From Alentia gelatinosa (lineage: Eukaryota > Annelida > Polychaeta > Phyllodocida > Polynoidae), in assembly GCA_950022655.1 (NCBI GenBank), contig OX465591.1, positions 49,280,478-49,344,477 on the forward strand: DNA of 64,000 bases, written 5' to 3'. Made by a program: the position numbers and the translations under genes. This document shows, one piece after another, positions 1 to 11,699 of the stretch; the first letter of the stretch is position 1, and every line of letters begins with the position of its first letter. The notes beneath the pieces were generated by a model. The model was not told where the DNA came from and ran no database searches. It saw nothing but the letters and a program-made list of their open reading frames with translations.

Positions 1-510
1 TCCAGTCACTGCATCCTATGGCTACCCTCCTCACTGGGATACAGGGACTGGCTCCAGTCCCTGCATCCTATTGCTACCCTCCTGGCTGAGATACAGGGAC
101 TGGCTCCAGTCCCTGCATCCTATGGCTACCCTCCTGGCTGAGATACAGGGACTGGCTCCAGTCACTGCATCCTATGGCTACACTCCTCGCTGGGATACAG
201 GGACTGGCTCCAGTCCCTGCATACTATGGCTACCCTCCTTGCTGGGATACAGGAGACTGGCTCCAGTCCCTGCATCCTGTGGCTACCCTCCTCACTGGGA
301 TACAGGGACTGGCTCCAGTCCCTGCATCCTATGACTACCCTCCTCGCTGGGATAGAGGGACTGGCTCCAGTCCCTGTATCCTATGGCTACCCTCCTTGCT
401 GGGATACAGCATGGTTCAGTCAGAGAAGGATACATACTATAATGTATTTTATTCTGATTGTGATTAATCATTTAATGAATGTTCATAATCAAAGACTTGC
501 GCAAGTCTAG
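1..510 (+). mobile_element. Helentron-like non-autonomous element with internal minisatellite (copy H1, 5' end off window)
   Basis: About eight units of a 52-54 bp minisatellite (core CTGGCTCCAGTCCCTGCATC, then GCTACCCTCCT and GGGATACAG) fill positions 1-410. A tail without repeats follows and ends in the perfect hairpin AGACTTGCGCAAGTCT at 493-508, followed by AG. The same tail recurs at 6.8, 25.9, 34.0, 37.1 and 63.5 kb. A minisatellite core with a 3' palindrome is the layout known for Helentron-derived (HINE) elements. No Rep/helicase is visible, so the class is an inference. The overlapping reading frames are repeat read-through. Confidence 0.6.
493..508 (+). repeat. 3' terminal hairpin of Helentron-like element H1
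   Basis: AGACTTG and CAAGTCT are perfect inverted arms around a 2-nt loop (CG). Copies at 6855-6870, 25947-25962, 37173-37188 and 34009-34024 (minus) keep the stem while the loop varies. Confidence 0.8.
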
Positions 511-1017
511 CATGATACTTATATGGCTGTGGCTCCATGGACTCCATGGACCTAAATCCTTTATGCTCAGTTTAATTTATCATTTCTTATAAAAATGGTG
601 GAGGACAGGAGAGAATGAAGGGACAGAAAGTTAGGCTGACAGATAATGAAGAGACAGAAAGTTAGGCTAACAGGGAATTGAAGTACAGAAAGTTGGGCGT
701 ACAGAACATTTTACTAGAAACCTAGAAGACCCGAGACAGGGAGTAGCCAGGGTGAGGCCGGCAGTGGAGCTGGGAGAAGGGGGGGGGATGTAAAAAGGGA
801 TGGAATGGCAGGTAATAGGTCCTCTTCACCCGGCGTGAAATTCTACGTATTTCTCAGCCGAGCATGACGCCCCACGATAAACACGGGGACACCTTACGAC
901 ACCGTAATCATCACGTAGTCACAGCTAAGTGTGTCTGTACTTTACAAGGTATCCACTCCCTCAGTGTACCCCACAAGGCCATTTGTACAACACCTGTATA
1001 CTGCACCATGTAGGCAC
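511..1017. other. Non-repetitive spacer with a short degenerate tandem repeat
   Basis: No gene is seen. At about 614-705 there are three diverged ~34-bp units with the core GACAGAAAGTTAGGCT. A G-run lies near 780. Confidence 0.5.
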
Positions 1018-1020
1018 TGT

Positions 1021-1872
1021 GAGCTGTATGTTGGCAGTATATGGGCAGTAAGTGGGCAGTATGTGGACAGTATGTGGGCAGTATGTGGGCAGTATGTGAG
1101 CTGTATGTAGGCAGTATGTGGGCAGTATGTGAGCAGTAGGTGGGCAGTATGTGAGCTGTATGTAGGCAGTAAGTGCGCAGTATGTGGGCTGTATGTGGGC
1201 AGTATGTGAGCAGTATGTGAGCAGTATGTGAGCAGTATGTGGGCAGTATGTGGGCTGTATGTGGGCAGTATGTGGGCAGTATGTGAGCTGTATGTAGGCA
1301 GTATGTGGGCAGTATGTGAGCAGTATGTGGGCAGTATGTGGGCTGTATGTGGGCAGTATGTGGGCAGTATGTGGGCTGTATGTGGGCAGTATGGGGGCAG
1401 TATGGGGGCAGTAGGTGGGCAATATGTGGGCAATATGTGGGCAGTATATGGGCTGTATGTGGGCTGTATGTGAGCAGTATGTGGGCTGTATGTGGGCTGT
1501 ATGTGGGCAGTATGTGAGCAGTATGTGGGCACTATGTGGGCTGTATGTGGGCTGTATGTGGGCAGTATGTGGGCTGTATGTGGGCTGTATGTGGGCCGTA
1601 TGTGGGCTGTATGTGGGCTGTATGTGGGCTGTATGTGGGCAGTAGGTGGGCAGTATGTGGGCAGTGTGTGGGCAGTATGTGGGCAGTAGGTGGGCTGTAT
1701 GTGGGCAGTAGGTGGGCAGTAGGTGGGCAGTAGGTGGGCTGTATGTGGGCAGTGTGTGGGCAGTATGTGAGCAGTATATGGGCAAGATGTGGGCAGTATA
1801 TGGGCAGTATTTTGGCAGTATGTGGGCAGTATGTGAGCAATATGTGGGCAGCATGTGGGCAGTATATAGGCA
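1021..1872. repeat. 11-bp minisatellite (GTATGTGGGCA/T)n
   Basis: About 78 copies of GTATGTGGGCA or GTATGTGGGCT, with GAGC and TAGG variants. Because 11 is not a multiple of 3 and the unit lacks stops in most registers, several frames on both strands stay open for up to 348 codons. These are not genes. Units ending in A or T are interleaved irregularly. Confidence 0.95.
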
Positions 1873-2597
1873 GACATCGGACAGACACATAGCCCGTGCA
1901 TAAAACGTTGGATAAGATTTACACGGTAGGGGCTTGAACCACAACAGGGCTGTCCCCGAAACGAAAAATACAGAAATACAAACACTAACTTTAGAGCGTG
2001 CTTGCACGCCCTATATGGTGCCTAAAGGTTAGAGTTGTCACATAGACTTCCGGCTTGCTGCAAATAAAACTATCCCTTTGCTATATGTGTGCTATTCACT
2101 GTGATATTGGAGCAGGGTGACCTACTAGTGCTTGATTTGTTTGGATCCTAAACTCAGGCAGTTGCAGAAAGGGCAAGTTGAGTTGGGTGCAAGTGGGTTA
2201 CGGAAAACGATCAATAGACTGAATGTAACCCAAACCTTTGAATTGTTATTCATTATAATTGCACGCTCATTCATCAATAATGAACATACTATTTGGTCCT
2301 AGACTTTGTATCTCCTGTCATGAATTATCCCCTCTAACTATTTATAATTCAGTTCATGTACATATTAATGTCCTTCTCCTAGATCACAGTGAAATGTCCT
2401 GAATTGCACTACCCCTCCAGCAACCTAAAAAACACATCAACTATTTGATCATGCTCGAACTATAAAAGAAGTGATATTTGAATCACGCTCAGAGAAGCAT
2501 CTACACATGTACATGGCTGGCAACTCAATGTCAGACAGCTACCGAATTAAGTTGATCCATTCACGCTTAGAATTTATTTGTTTATTAGTTTAATCTT
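1873..2597. other. Unique AT-rich spacer, nothing recognised
   Basis: No sustained open frame, tandem repeat or dispersed family is recognised here. Confidence 0.5.
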
Positions 2598-2653
2598 TAG
2601 GTGTGTGTGTGTGTGTCTGTGAGTATGTGTGTCTGTGTGTGTCTGTCTGTCTG

Positions 2654-2690
<37 letters not shown>

Positions 2691-2772
2691 CTGTGTCTGT
2701 GTGTAGGTGTGTGTGTGTAGGTGTAGGTGTGAGCGTGGTGTGTGTGTAGGTGTGTAGGTGTGTGTGTAACTC
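2598..2772. repeat. TG-rich microsatellite
   Basis: An interrupted (TG)n tract with TCTG and TAGG interruptions. It is Z-DNA-prone alternating purine-pyrimidine sequence. The minus-strand frame across it is low complexity. Confidence 0.95.
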
Positions 2773-3049
2773 TGTATGCTCTGTATTTTAATCCCTTCCG
2801 TTTGAGAGATGTAAAACAGTACTTCTGTATACTCTGCATTATACTCCGTTCCGTTTGCTGAGCCCGCCGTCAGGGGGTTAATATTTTAACAAAACACCAG
2901 GCCTCACCCCCCCCCCTCGTGACCCGAGTAACCATGGTAACAGTTTGGGGGTTTCCTGAGGATAGGGGCTATGTTTTTGGAGGTTGTGGATTGACAAGTT
3001 CACTCCCTCTCAGTGGTGGGGTTCACTCGGGGGGTCTTCTCAGAAACAT

Positions 3050-3865
3050 GGCTGTACACTGCACAGAAAACATACACTCCACTAAAACTAGATTCTATAT
3101 TTGTGTCTCCCTACTGATGTCAACTCTGGTAAAATATAACCTCGACTAGAACTAGAATCTATATTTGTGCCTCTTTACAAATGTCAACCCTGGTAAAATG
3201 TAAACTCTACTAGAACTAAAATATATACTTCTGTCTCTTTATAAATGTCAACCCTGCATGGTATGATATACGCTCGACTAGAACTAAAATCTATATATTT
3301 GTCTTTTTACAAATATCAAATCTGGTAAAAATATAAACTTGACTAGAACTAGAATCTATATTTCTGTCTCTTTACAATAGTCTACTCTGATAAAACATAC
3401 ACTCAAAAAGAACTAAAATCTGTATTTTTCCTCTTTGCGAATGTCATCTCTGGTAAAATATACACTTTTAAAACTAGAATCTAGACTTTTTCTAGAATAA
3501 TACTTCTTCTAAAATATAAAATCAACAAGAACTAGAATTTATATTTCTCTTTCTTTATGAACGTCAACTCTGTAAAAATATATACTCGACTAGAACTAGA
3601 TTTTATATTTGTGTCTCTTTATGAACATCAATTCTGGTAAAATATACACTCAACTAGAACTAGAATTTATAATCATGTCCAACATGACTTGAGATGTGAC
3701 ATAAACATACACTTGACATGAACCATAATCTATATTTTTTCTTTTAATAAACGTCAACTTTGGTCAAATACAAACTCGACTAGAACTAGTATTAACAGTT
3801 CTGTCTCTTTATAAATGCCAACTCCGCTAAAATATACACCCGAATAAAACTAGAAACTATATCTA
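3050..3865. repeat. Old, degenerate ~70-bp tandem repeat
   Basis: About 11 diverged units share a CTGGTAAAATATA, CTCGACTAGAACTAGAATCT, ATATTTGTGTCTCTTTA pattern. They are much more diverged than other arrays here, which suggests an old array. Confidence 0.8.
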
Positions 3866-3910
3866 TAAAAAAAAAAAAAAATTTTAATTAAAAAAAAATT
3901 TTTTTTTAGG
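3866..3910. repeat. A-run followed by T-run
   Basis: An A-run, AATTTTAATT, a second A-run and then a T-run form a low-complexity fold-back at the edge of the ~70-bp array. Confidence 0.8.
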
Positions 3911-4204
3911 GCATAAACAGAACCCAAATCTGATCAATGCCCCAGAAAAATTGGAAATAGAATCTATACTTCAGTTTATATATTTTTTTCTTTCTGGTGT
4001 GACGCATGGGAGATCACCAGGAGACTGAGTGAGGTAAGAGAAGCTGGGCTGTTTGTGAACCCGCTGGCCGTACCTGAGGTGGTGGCGCCTGGAGGGTCTC
4101 TCACAGTCTAAACGTGTTGATGGTCGTCCCCCGCGCCCGGGTTTACGGACGAATCGCTCTGTGAGGTCACGTGATCAGAACGAGCACTCTCCCAGCAGAG
4201 ATCT

Positions 4205-4530
4205 TGTGCTCTACTTCCTGTAGCCGCTTATATCTCTGCCCCAACCTGCCTATATGTCACATCTCATAAAATATATCTTATATCTCTACCCCAGCCTCTA
4301 CCCCAGCCTGCCTATGTGTCACATCTCATAAAATATATCTTATATCTCTACCCCAGCCTCTACCCCAGCCTGCCTATATGTCACATCTCATAAAATATAT
4401 CTTATATCTCTGCCCCAACCTGCCTATATGTCACATCTCATAAAATATATCTTATATCTCTGCCCCAACCTGCCTATATTTCACATCTCATAAAATATAT
4501 CTTATATCTCTGCCTCAACCTGCCTGTTTG
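4205..4530. repeat. ~53-bp tandem repeat, about 5.5 copies
   Basis: The unit carries CTTATATCTCTGCCCCAACC, TGCCTATATGTCACATCTCA and TAAAATATAT. Two of the units have an extra CTACCCCAGCC insertion, a small length polymorphism. Confidence 0.85.
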
Positions 4531-4534
4531 GGCT

Positions 4535-5562
4535 CAAATCTGGCCCATACGCCAGTTTTCAAAATATCCTAAATTCTTAGCGGTTTGGGGAGTATTTTAT
4601 GGTTTACTTGTAAATAGATATGCACATATTTATATGGAAAATAATATACACTGATTTCTGTTATTTGTTATACCAAATCAGGCATAGTCTTAGGGATTAC
4701 CTTCTTCAGCGGAAAGAAGCGCATGTGTTACAGGGTTTTGTTTGTCAACATAACACATGTGCTCATTTAAGGGGCAGTCTAATCACAGGTGGAGTCACAT
4801 CATAAAGTGGTTTAGAGATGAAAAAGAAACAGCTGGATTGTCTGTTAACCCCATTTAACAATTCCTATATTTCCTAACTCATGATATGTGAGTTGTTTGA
4901 CTTGTATAACTTTTGAAAGTTGCCTTGTTTTGAATCTGAAATGTTCGCTGGTCTCCCCTGTCTTTAGTGGATACCCAGGGAACAGGCTTTGGGTTGGGGC
5001 AGAGACTAAGCTAGCGCTAGCACCGCGAAACATGTGGGGGGAGAGTGCAGAACGAGCCACACATGAAATACCAGGGTCACATAGTGTAGGTCATGGACAG
5101 CGCTCATGAATATTCATGACGGTGAATTATACATGTCGATAAATCAATGGAGGTAATAAACCCACATGAGACTTAGTCCTCCTACTTAGTACAGAATATC
5201 CTCTAATGGTTTCCGGTGAGAGGCGAGTATCTTCGCGCTCAGAAGTCATTGCGTAAAGTGTCAGAGTGACCGCTGTACGATACTGGGGTCCGTTTAATAA
5301 TCTATGATCGTACGTGTAGATTATTAAACGGGCCCCTTGTGTTTCAGATACAAGCGATCCTAGGCTCCGAGGAGTTGGCGCGTAGTAATATCCGAGCGCA
5401 TGCAACAGCTTTGATCTGAAACCAGTCCATGTTGTATTTTTTCTCCGTCTTTTCCTGACAAGTAGCGGACTGATATTGATTCATTTAGGTATGCACTATT
5501 TTCTTATACGCAGTATTTTTTCGTATGCATTGGTTTTTGCAACCTGGAGCATACAACATATC
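4535..5562. other. Mostly unique spacer containing one short fold-back
   Basis: No coding signal is recognised. The one structure is the fold-back at 5285-5336, listed separately. Confidence 0.5.
5285..5336. mobile_element. Short fold-back carrying the GGCCTGTTTAATAATCTA terminal motif
   Basis: GGGGTCCGTTTAATAATCTA and its near-perfect inverse flank a 12-nt loop. The same terminal motif lies at 9118-9146, 35490-35510 and 61925-61950, so this is the terminus of a dispersed TIR-type family. The 54-bp array at 41.9 kb derives from that family. Confidence 0.6.
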
Positions 5563-6562
5563 TGTATGCTCTGGATATGTAGATACAAGCTGCCCTGTGT
5601 TTTCTAAGGCCACTTTGCATTAGGTGGGTATATCTGTATGCTCCGGGTATGGTGATACACACTCCCTATGTGTTCTCTATGGACACTTTGTACTAGGTGG
5701 GTATATCTGTATGCTCCGGGTATGGTGATACACACTCCCTGTGTGTTTTCTATGGACACTTTGTGTTAGGTTGATATATTTGTATACTCCGAGTATGTCC
5801 ATACACACCCCTATGTGTTTTCTATGGACACTTTGTATCAGGTGGATATATCGGCATGCTCCAGGTATGGCCATACACACTCCCTATGTATTTTCTATGG
5901 ACACTTTGTATTAGGTGGATATATCTGTATGCTCCGGGTATGGTGATACACACTCCCTATGTGTTTTCTATGGACACTTTGTATTAGGTGGATATATCTG
6001 TATGCTCCAGGTATGGTGATACACACTCCCCATGTGTTATCTATGGACACTTTGCATTAGGTGGATATATCTGTATACTCCGGGTATGTCCATACACACC
6101 CCTATGTGTTTTCTATGGACACTTTGTATCAGGTGGATATTTCGGCATGCTCCAGGTATGGCCATACACACTTCCTATGTGTTTTCTATGGACACTTTGT
6201 ATTAGGTGGATATATCTGTATGCTCCGGGTATGGTGATACACACTCCCTATGTGTTTTCTATGGACACTTTGTATTAGGTGGATATATCTGTATGCTCCG
6301 GGTATGGTGATACACACTCCCTATGTGTTTTCTACGGACACTTTGTATCAGGTGGATATATCTGTATGGTCCGGGTATGGTGATACACACTCCCTATGTG
6401 TTTTCTATGGACACTTTGTATTAGGTGGATATAACTGTATGCTCCCCATGTGTTTTCTATGAACACTTTGTATGAGGTGGATATACCTGTATACTCCGGG
6501 TATGGTGATACGCACTCCCTATGTGTTTTCTATGAACACTTTGTATGAGGTGGTTGATAAGG
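5563..6562. repeat. 73-bp minisatellite, about 13 copies
   Basis: Units of 72-73 bp contain CTATGGACACTTTGTATTAG, GTGGATATATCTGTATGCTC and GGTATGGTGATACACACTCC. Variant units (GTCCATACACACCCC) recur at intervals, so blocks of units were copied together. Frames on both strands are read-through. Confidence 0.9.
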
Positions 6563-6751
6563 TCGGCATGCTCTGTGTAGTTGAGTTGTGGTATAATTTA
6601 GTAATCTAATTAACGTGTGTCATGGGGATGGGGTTATTTCTGTGACGGTCACAGAGCCACTCTTGGGTTAACGTATATCATCCACTAGACTGGCCTCAGT
6701 CCCCGTCTCAACCCCTCCACCCCTTCTGAGTCACACAGGAGATTCTGTTCA

Positions 6752-6872
6752 TAGTGGACAAGTCTTTGATTCATGGGACAGTCAGAGAAGGACACATACT
6801 ATAATGAATTGTATTCCGAGTTTATTTAATCATTTAATGAATGTTCATAATCAAAGACTTGAGCAAGTCTAA
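6752..6872 (+). mobile_element. Minimal Helentron-like element without minisatellite (copy H2)
   Basis: It starts with ACAAGTCTTTGATT (6758), the inverse of the tail sequence AATCAAAGACTTG, and ends in the hairpin AGACTTGAGCAAGTCT at 6855-6870. This ~120-bp copy shows both ends with no repeat core. That supports a subterminal inverted repeat plus 3' hairpin layout and gives the 'empty' form of H1 and H3. Confidence 0.6.
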
Positions 6873-6874
6873 TC

Positions 6875-7205
6875 ATCCACCTAAAACCTATAGCGCATAC
6901 AGATCGCCACTAAGTAGGCTACGGAAAGCCGTATTCTACTAGGAGAATACGGAAAAGTAGTGCGTGTAAAGTAGTGCGTGAGGAGATCGGCGGCCATTTT
7001 GTTTTTCTTGTGATAACTTTTGATATACATACATGTATATAACTTACACAGCAATGCTGAATGATGAAAAGAACTTTACCATGATTTTGATCTCCGTCCT
7101 GATAGTATTCTTGTAGTTACCACAACCCAATATCTTTGCATTCGCTCGGATATTACTACGCGTAAACTTCGCGGAGAATACGACCAGGTAGGTAAAAATC
7201 ATGGT
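6875..7205 (+). mobile_element. Dispersed family P3, copy 1
   Basis: AAAGTAGTGCGTGAGGAGAT, GATAACTT, GCTGAATGATGAA and CCATGATTTTGATC match in the same order the sequence at 26.2-26.45 kb. Both copies have a short hairpin near the start (CCGTATTCT/AGAATACGG here, GGAGGATAC/GTATCCTCC there) whose stem sequence differs between copies. Confidence 0.55.
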
Positions 7206-7272
7206 AATATTTTGCAAAAGGACATCAAAGGAAAAGGAGTATTTATTGACCTAACAATGTATTATTTTAGAT

Positions 7273-7590
7273 AATCTCACTATTTCTTAATCTCACTATT
7301 TCTCAATCTCACTATAATCTCACTATTTCTCTATCTCACTATTTCTCAATCTCACTATTTCTCAATCTCACTATTTCTCAATCTCACTATTTCTCAATCT
7401 CACTATTTCTCAATCTCACTATTTCTCAATCTCACTATTTCTCAATCTCACTATTTCTCAATCTCACTATTTCTCAATCTCACTATTTCTCAATCTCACT
7501 ATTTCTCTATCTCACTATTTCTTAATCTCACTATTTCTCAATCTCACTATTTCTCAATCTCACTATTTCTCAATCTCATTATTTCTCTTC
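7273..7590. repeat. 16-bp minisatellite (CTCACTATTTCTCAAT)n
   Basis: About 20 highly uniform copies of CTCACTATTTCTCAAT, pyrimidine-rich on the plus strand. Confidence 0.95.
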
Positions 7591-7593
7591 ATC

Positions 7594-8040
7594 TCGAGGA
7601 CGAGTATTCCCCCTGGATTATTACGAAACAGGCCTGCCGAGAGTCGGGTAGAACATGTGGCTGTGTGACCGTGACATGTCCTTGGGGTGACCTTGGAGTG
7701 ACCTTGGGGTGGCCTTGCGGGCTGACGAGGGATTGTTGGTTGTCTTTTCGTTTGTTTGACGCGTCGTGGTGATTTTCAGCGTGCTAAGCGGCCCCGCGCG
7801 GACGCCGGCGTCTCCTGAACGCTGCCGGCCCGGAAGTGAGCAGTGCGCAGGCGTGAATCAGGGCCCGGAACCACGTGACCTGTGAGGGGGGTGGTGATCT
7901 GCGGAGAATGGACCCCCTGTGAGGCTGGGTGAGGCTGAGAGACCCGCGCAGAGGACGGCCTGTGTGAAGGCATTGTCTCATCGTGTGACAAACGCACAAA
8001 GAAACACTTAGCACTGACCACAAGTCAAAATAAACACATG
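7594..8040. other. GC-richer spacer with short TGACCTTGG repeats
   Basis: At about 7680-7725 the motif TGACCTTGGGG is repeated three times. It resembles nuclear-receptor half-sites but differs in the last base. No gene is supported. Confidence 0.4.
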
Positions 8041-8041
8041 T

Positions 8042-8940
8042 GAGCGGGCGGGGTACGGCGGGCGGGCGGTGTACGGCGGGCGGCGGGCGGCGGGCGGCGG
8101 GCGGTGTACGGCGGGCGGTGTACGGTGTACGGTATACGGCGGGCGGTGTACGGTGTACGGTGTACGGTGTACGGTGTACGGCGGGCGGTGTACGGTGTGC
8201 GGCGGGCGGTGTACGGCGGGCGGTGTACGGTGTACGGTGTGCGGTGTACGGTGTACGGTGTACGGTGTACGGTATACGGTGTACGGTGTACGGTGTACGG
8301 CGGGCGGTGTACGGTGTACGGTGTACGACGGGCGGTGTACGGCGGGCGGTGTGCGGCGGGCGGTGTACGGCGGGCGGTGTACGGCGGGCAGTGTATGGCG
8401 GGCGGTGTAGGGCGGGCGGTGTACGGCGGGCGGTGTACGGCGGGCAGTGTATGGCGGGCGGTGTACGGTGTACGGCGGGCGGTGTACGGCGGGCGGTGTA
8501 CGGCGGGCGGTGTGCGGCGGGCGGTGAACGGCGGGCGGTGTACGGTGTATGGCGGGCGGTGTAGGGCGGGTGGTGTAGGGCGGGCGGTGTATGGCGGGCG
8601 GTGTATGGTGTACGGCGGGCGGTGTACGGTGTACGGCGGGCGGTGTACGGTGGGCGGTGTACGGCGGGCGGTGTACAGCGGGCGGTGTACAGCGTACGGT
8701 GTACGGCGGGCGGTGTACGGTGTAGGGCGGGCAGTTGACGGCGGGCGGTGTACGGCGTATGGTGTACGGCGGGCGGTGTACGGTGTACGGCGTACGGTGT
8801 ACGGCGTACGGTGTACGGCGGGCGGTGTACGGCGGGCGGTGTAGGGCGGGCGGTGTACGGCGTACGGTGTACGGTGTACGGCGGGCGGTGTACGGCGGGC
8901 GGTGTACGGCGGGCGGTGTACGGCGGGCGGTGTACGGCGT
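8042..8940. repeat. Two-letter heptamer array 1 (GTGTACG / GCGGGCG)
   Basis: About 128 head-to-tail heptamers, almost all GTGTACG or GCGGGCG with minor forms (GCGTACG, GTGTATG, GTGTAGG, GCGGGCA). The unit is exactly 7 bp but the order of the two types is irregular. All six frames stay open over long stretches, giving spurious proteins of Val-Arg-Arg-Ala or His-Arg-Pro-Pro type. The array is very CpG-rich. Confidence 0.95.
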
Positions 8941-9315
8941 AATCTTGGCTCACACATGAAGACCCTTTTCAGTAATCTCTACCTCTACAAAGGTCATCGT
9001 TTAATAATATCTCAGTTTGTTCGCTAATTCAGCCTCAGTCGTCAACATCTCCATGAGAGTTGAACACAGTCCCCAGGTTACCTTGGCGTACAGAAAACGG
9101 TCTCCGTGTACGACCCTAGATTATCAAACAGGCCCCAGGGTCGTCCTACAGGGACGCGTATTCCCGCTTGGCCTGTTCCAGTAATTAGTCCAGTTTGAAA
9201 GTTTCCTTACGGCTCGCTGTTGATGTAACGAACTACACAAACGTACATGTTACCAGCTCACTCTCCTCGCACACCTTTCGTCCGGCTGTCGTCTCAGGTA
9301 GGGGGTCAAATATCG
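8941..9315. other. Spacer with a terminal fragment of the GGCCTGTTTAATAATCTA family
   Basis: Positions 9084-9146 match the terminus of the dispersed family (GGCGTACAGAAAACGG ... CCTAGATTATCAAACAGGCC). Nothing else is recognised. Confidence 0.5.
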
Positions 9316-9335
9316 GCATGGAGAGTGAGGAGAAC

Positions 9336-9341
9336 CCCCCC

Positions 9342-9372
<31 letters not shown>

Positions 9373-9375
9373 AGA
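9336..9375. repeat. (AC)n microsatellite
   Basis: A C-run is followed by an (AC)n tract. Confidence 0.95.
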
Positions 9376-9599
9376 GGCTCACAAACACAATCTCAGTTAC
9401 GTCGCCGTAACGTCTCGCGTTTCCTCGCGAGATCCGCTTACCGGAACAGGAAGTGGGAGGCCGCGGGTGGCATTTAAACGTTTTCAAATCACCGAATAAT
9501 TATCGTTCAGCGAAGCATGTTTGCAGCGCGTTGCCATGGTAACTGCGTGCAGAACGGCCTATCAGGTTGCACCAGGCGAACCCCCAGCTGGTCACGTGA

Positions 9600-9650
9600 C
9601 ACCTGTAGGCCTGTAGGCCTGCCTGTAGGCTTATAGGCCCGAAGGCCGTA
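9600..9650. repeat. Short GCCTGTAGGC palindromic repeat
   Basis: CCTGTAGGCCTGTAGGCCTG followed by related AGGC/GCCT words forms overlapping dyads. Confidence 0.6.
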
Positions 9651-9749
9651 AGGAAAAATCATCATTTGATGATGTGTAAGCGATCCGCGAAGCTGCAGTG
9701 ACATCTTGCGGGACTCTCTCCACTCACCTCAAGCCGGAGCAGAAAACCC

Positions 9750-10295
9750 GCTTTCGATAAGTGTACCAGCACTATGCAATCTGGCTGGATACAGATATAA
9801 ATTCTGAAGCTGAAGGCTAGTTTTTACTAAGTGCACGCACCCTATGCAATCTGCCTGGATACAGATATAAATTCTGAAGCAGAAATCAAGTTTTCGATAA
9901 GTGTACGCGCCCTATGTAATCTGGCTAGATACAGATATAAATTCTGAAGCAGATAGCTAGTTTTAACTAAGTGTACGCACCCTATGCAATCTGCCTGGAT
10001 ACAGATATAAATTCTGAGGCAGAAAGCTAGTTTTTACTAAGTGTACGCACCCTATGCAATCTGGCTAGATACAGATATAAATTCTGAAGCAGAAAGCTAG
10101 CTTTTGCTATGTATTCGCAGCACTATGCAATCTGCCTGGATACAGATATAAATTCTGAAGCTGAAGGCTAGTTTTTACTAAGTGTACGCACCCTATGCAA
10201 TCTGGCTGGATACAGATATAAATTCTGAAGCAGAAAGCTAGCTTTTGCTATGTATTCGCAGCACTATGCCATCTTCCTGGATACAGATATAGATT
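9750..10295. repeat. 70-bp minisatellite, about 8 copies
   Basis: GGATACAGATATAAATTCTG, AAGCAGAAAGCTAGTTTTTA and CTATGCAATCTG recur every 70 bp (at 9788, 9858, 9928 and on). Two unit types (TTACTAAGTGTACGCACC and TTGCTATGTATTCGCAGC) alternate near the 3' end as a two-unit block. Confidence 0.9.
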
Positions 10296-10903
10296 CTGAG
10301 GCTGTGCCTGGATAGAGGAATGAACTTTCAAGCAGAAATTGATCTTGTGCGGCACATACACAGCCCGATGTAAGCTACACCTTCGTCTAGTCACTCAGCC
10401 TTGTATTTCCGTCTCCTATTCACATGTTTTATGTCCTGATTACAATATGCCACGCGTATGAACTCACAGACTTAATCTATCAGTGGCTGATGAATAATTA
10501 AGACATAGCAAACTCTTGTTACGATGAAACAGTCCCGTGGTATAACCTCAGAGTAATATAATATATAAATGTTTAATTTATTCAACGTATTCAATTTCGT
10601 ATTGTAGGGAATATCTGCACTGTCAATTCTGGTTTGTAAGTAAAAATACCATTTAATTGACTGAAGGAATTCAAAGAATTACCACAACAATAAATTACCA
10701 CAGCCAACCTCACTGATTTCAATTGCTTCAATTTTCTTAATGACGTTTTCAATAGTCAAAAATAATGGTTCAAAACTAAACGACTTACTTCCCGTAATGT
10801 TTTGACAAGTATCGACAATTGCACAAAAATAAACACAAAATTTCACCTGCAATGATGGCAGAATATACTACTTCTGGTATTACCCCTGCAAATCCAGGTA
10901 CAT
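10296..10903. other. AT-rich unique spacer, nothing recognised
   Basis: No open frame, repeat or dispersed family is recognised. Confidence 0.5.
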
Positions 10904-11665
10904 AGTGAGGGATAATAGGTTTATATAAGATATGCCTTACCCTCTGTGTATAGCGATAATAGGCATATATAAGATATACCTTACCCTATCTGTATATAGC
11001 GATAATAGGTGTATATAAGATATGCCTTACCCTCTGAATAGAGCGATAATAGGTGTATATAAGATATGCCTTACCCTCTGAACAGAGCGATAATAGGTGT
11101 ATATAAGATATGCCTTACCCTCTGAACAGAGCGATAATAGGTTTATATAAGATATGCCTTACCCTCTGTGTATAGCGATAATAGGAGTATATAAGATATG
11201 CCTTACCCTCTGTGTATAGCGATAATAGGTGTATATAAGATATGCCTTACCCTCTGTGTATAGCGATAATAGGTGTATATAAGATATGCCTTACCCTCTG
11301 TGTATAGCGATAATAGGTGTATATAAGATATGCCTTACCCTCTGAATAGAGCGATAATAGGTGTATATAAGATATGCCTTACCCTCTGAACAGAGCGATA
11401 ATAGGTGTATATAAGATATGCCTTACCCTCTGAACAGAGCGATAATAGGTTTATATAAGATATGCCTTACCCTCTGTGTATAGCGATAATAGGAGTATAT
11501 AAGATATGCCTTACCCTCTGTGTATAGCGATAATAGGTGTATATAAGATATGCCTTACCCTCTGTGTATAGCGATAATAGGTGTATATAAGATATGCCTT
11601 ACCCTCTGTGTATAGCGATAATAGGTGTATATAAGATATACCTTACCCTCTCTGTACATAGCGGG
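10904..11665. repeat. 44-bp minisatellite with 308-bp higher-order unit and a TATA-like box per unit
   Basis: About 17 copies contain GATAATAGGTGTATATAAGA and TATGCCTTACCCTCTGTGTA. A block of seven units is duplicated: the GGAGTATATAAG variant at 11183 reappears at 11491, exactly 308 bp later, and flanking GAACAG and GAATAG variants repeat in the same order. Each unit contains TATATAAG, a match to the TATA-box core. Confidence 0.95.
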
Positions 11666-11699
11666 CGATAATGGGGGTCTCCAGAGCTTGCCTAGAGTT

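Noticed and set aside
942..2007. 347/348-codon minus-strand frames
   Set aside because: Two overlapping frames of equal length arise from the 11-bp array; no protein evidence.
7258..7593. CRISPR-like regular array (16-bp repeats)
   Set aside because: There are no unique spacers; it is a plain head-to-tail minisatellite in animal-type DNA.
10485..10535. CTGATGA ... GAAA words suggesting a hammerhead ribozyme
   Set aside because: The required stem II between the two core words does not form convincingly and the spacing is wrong.
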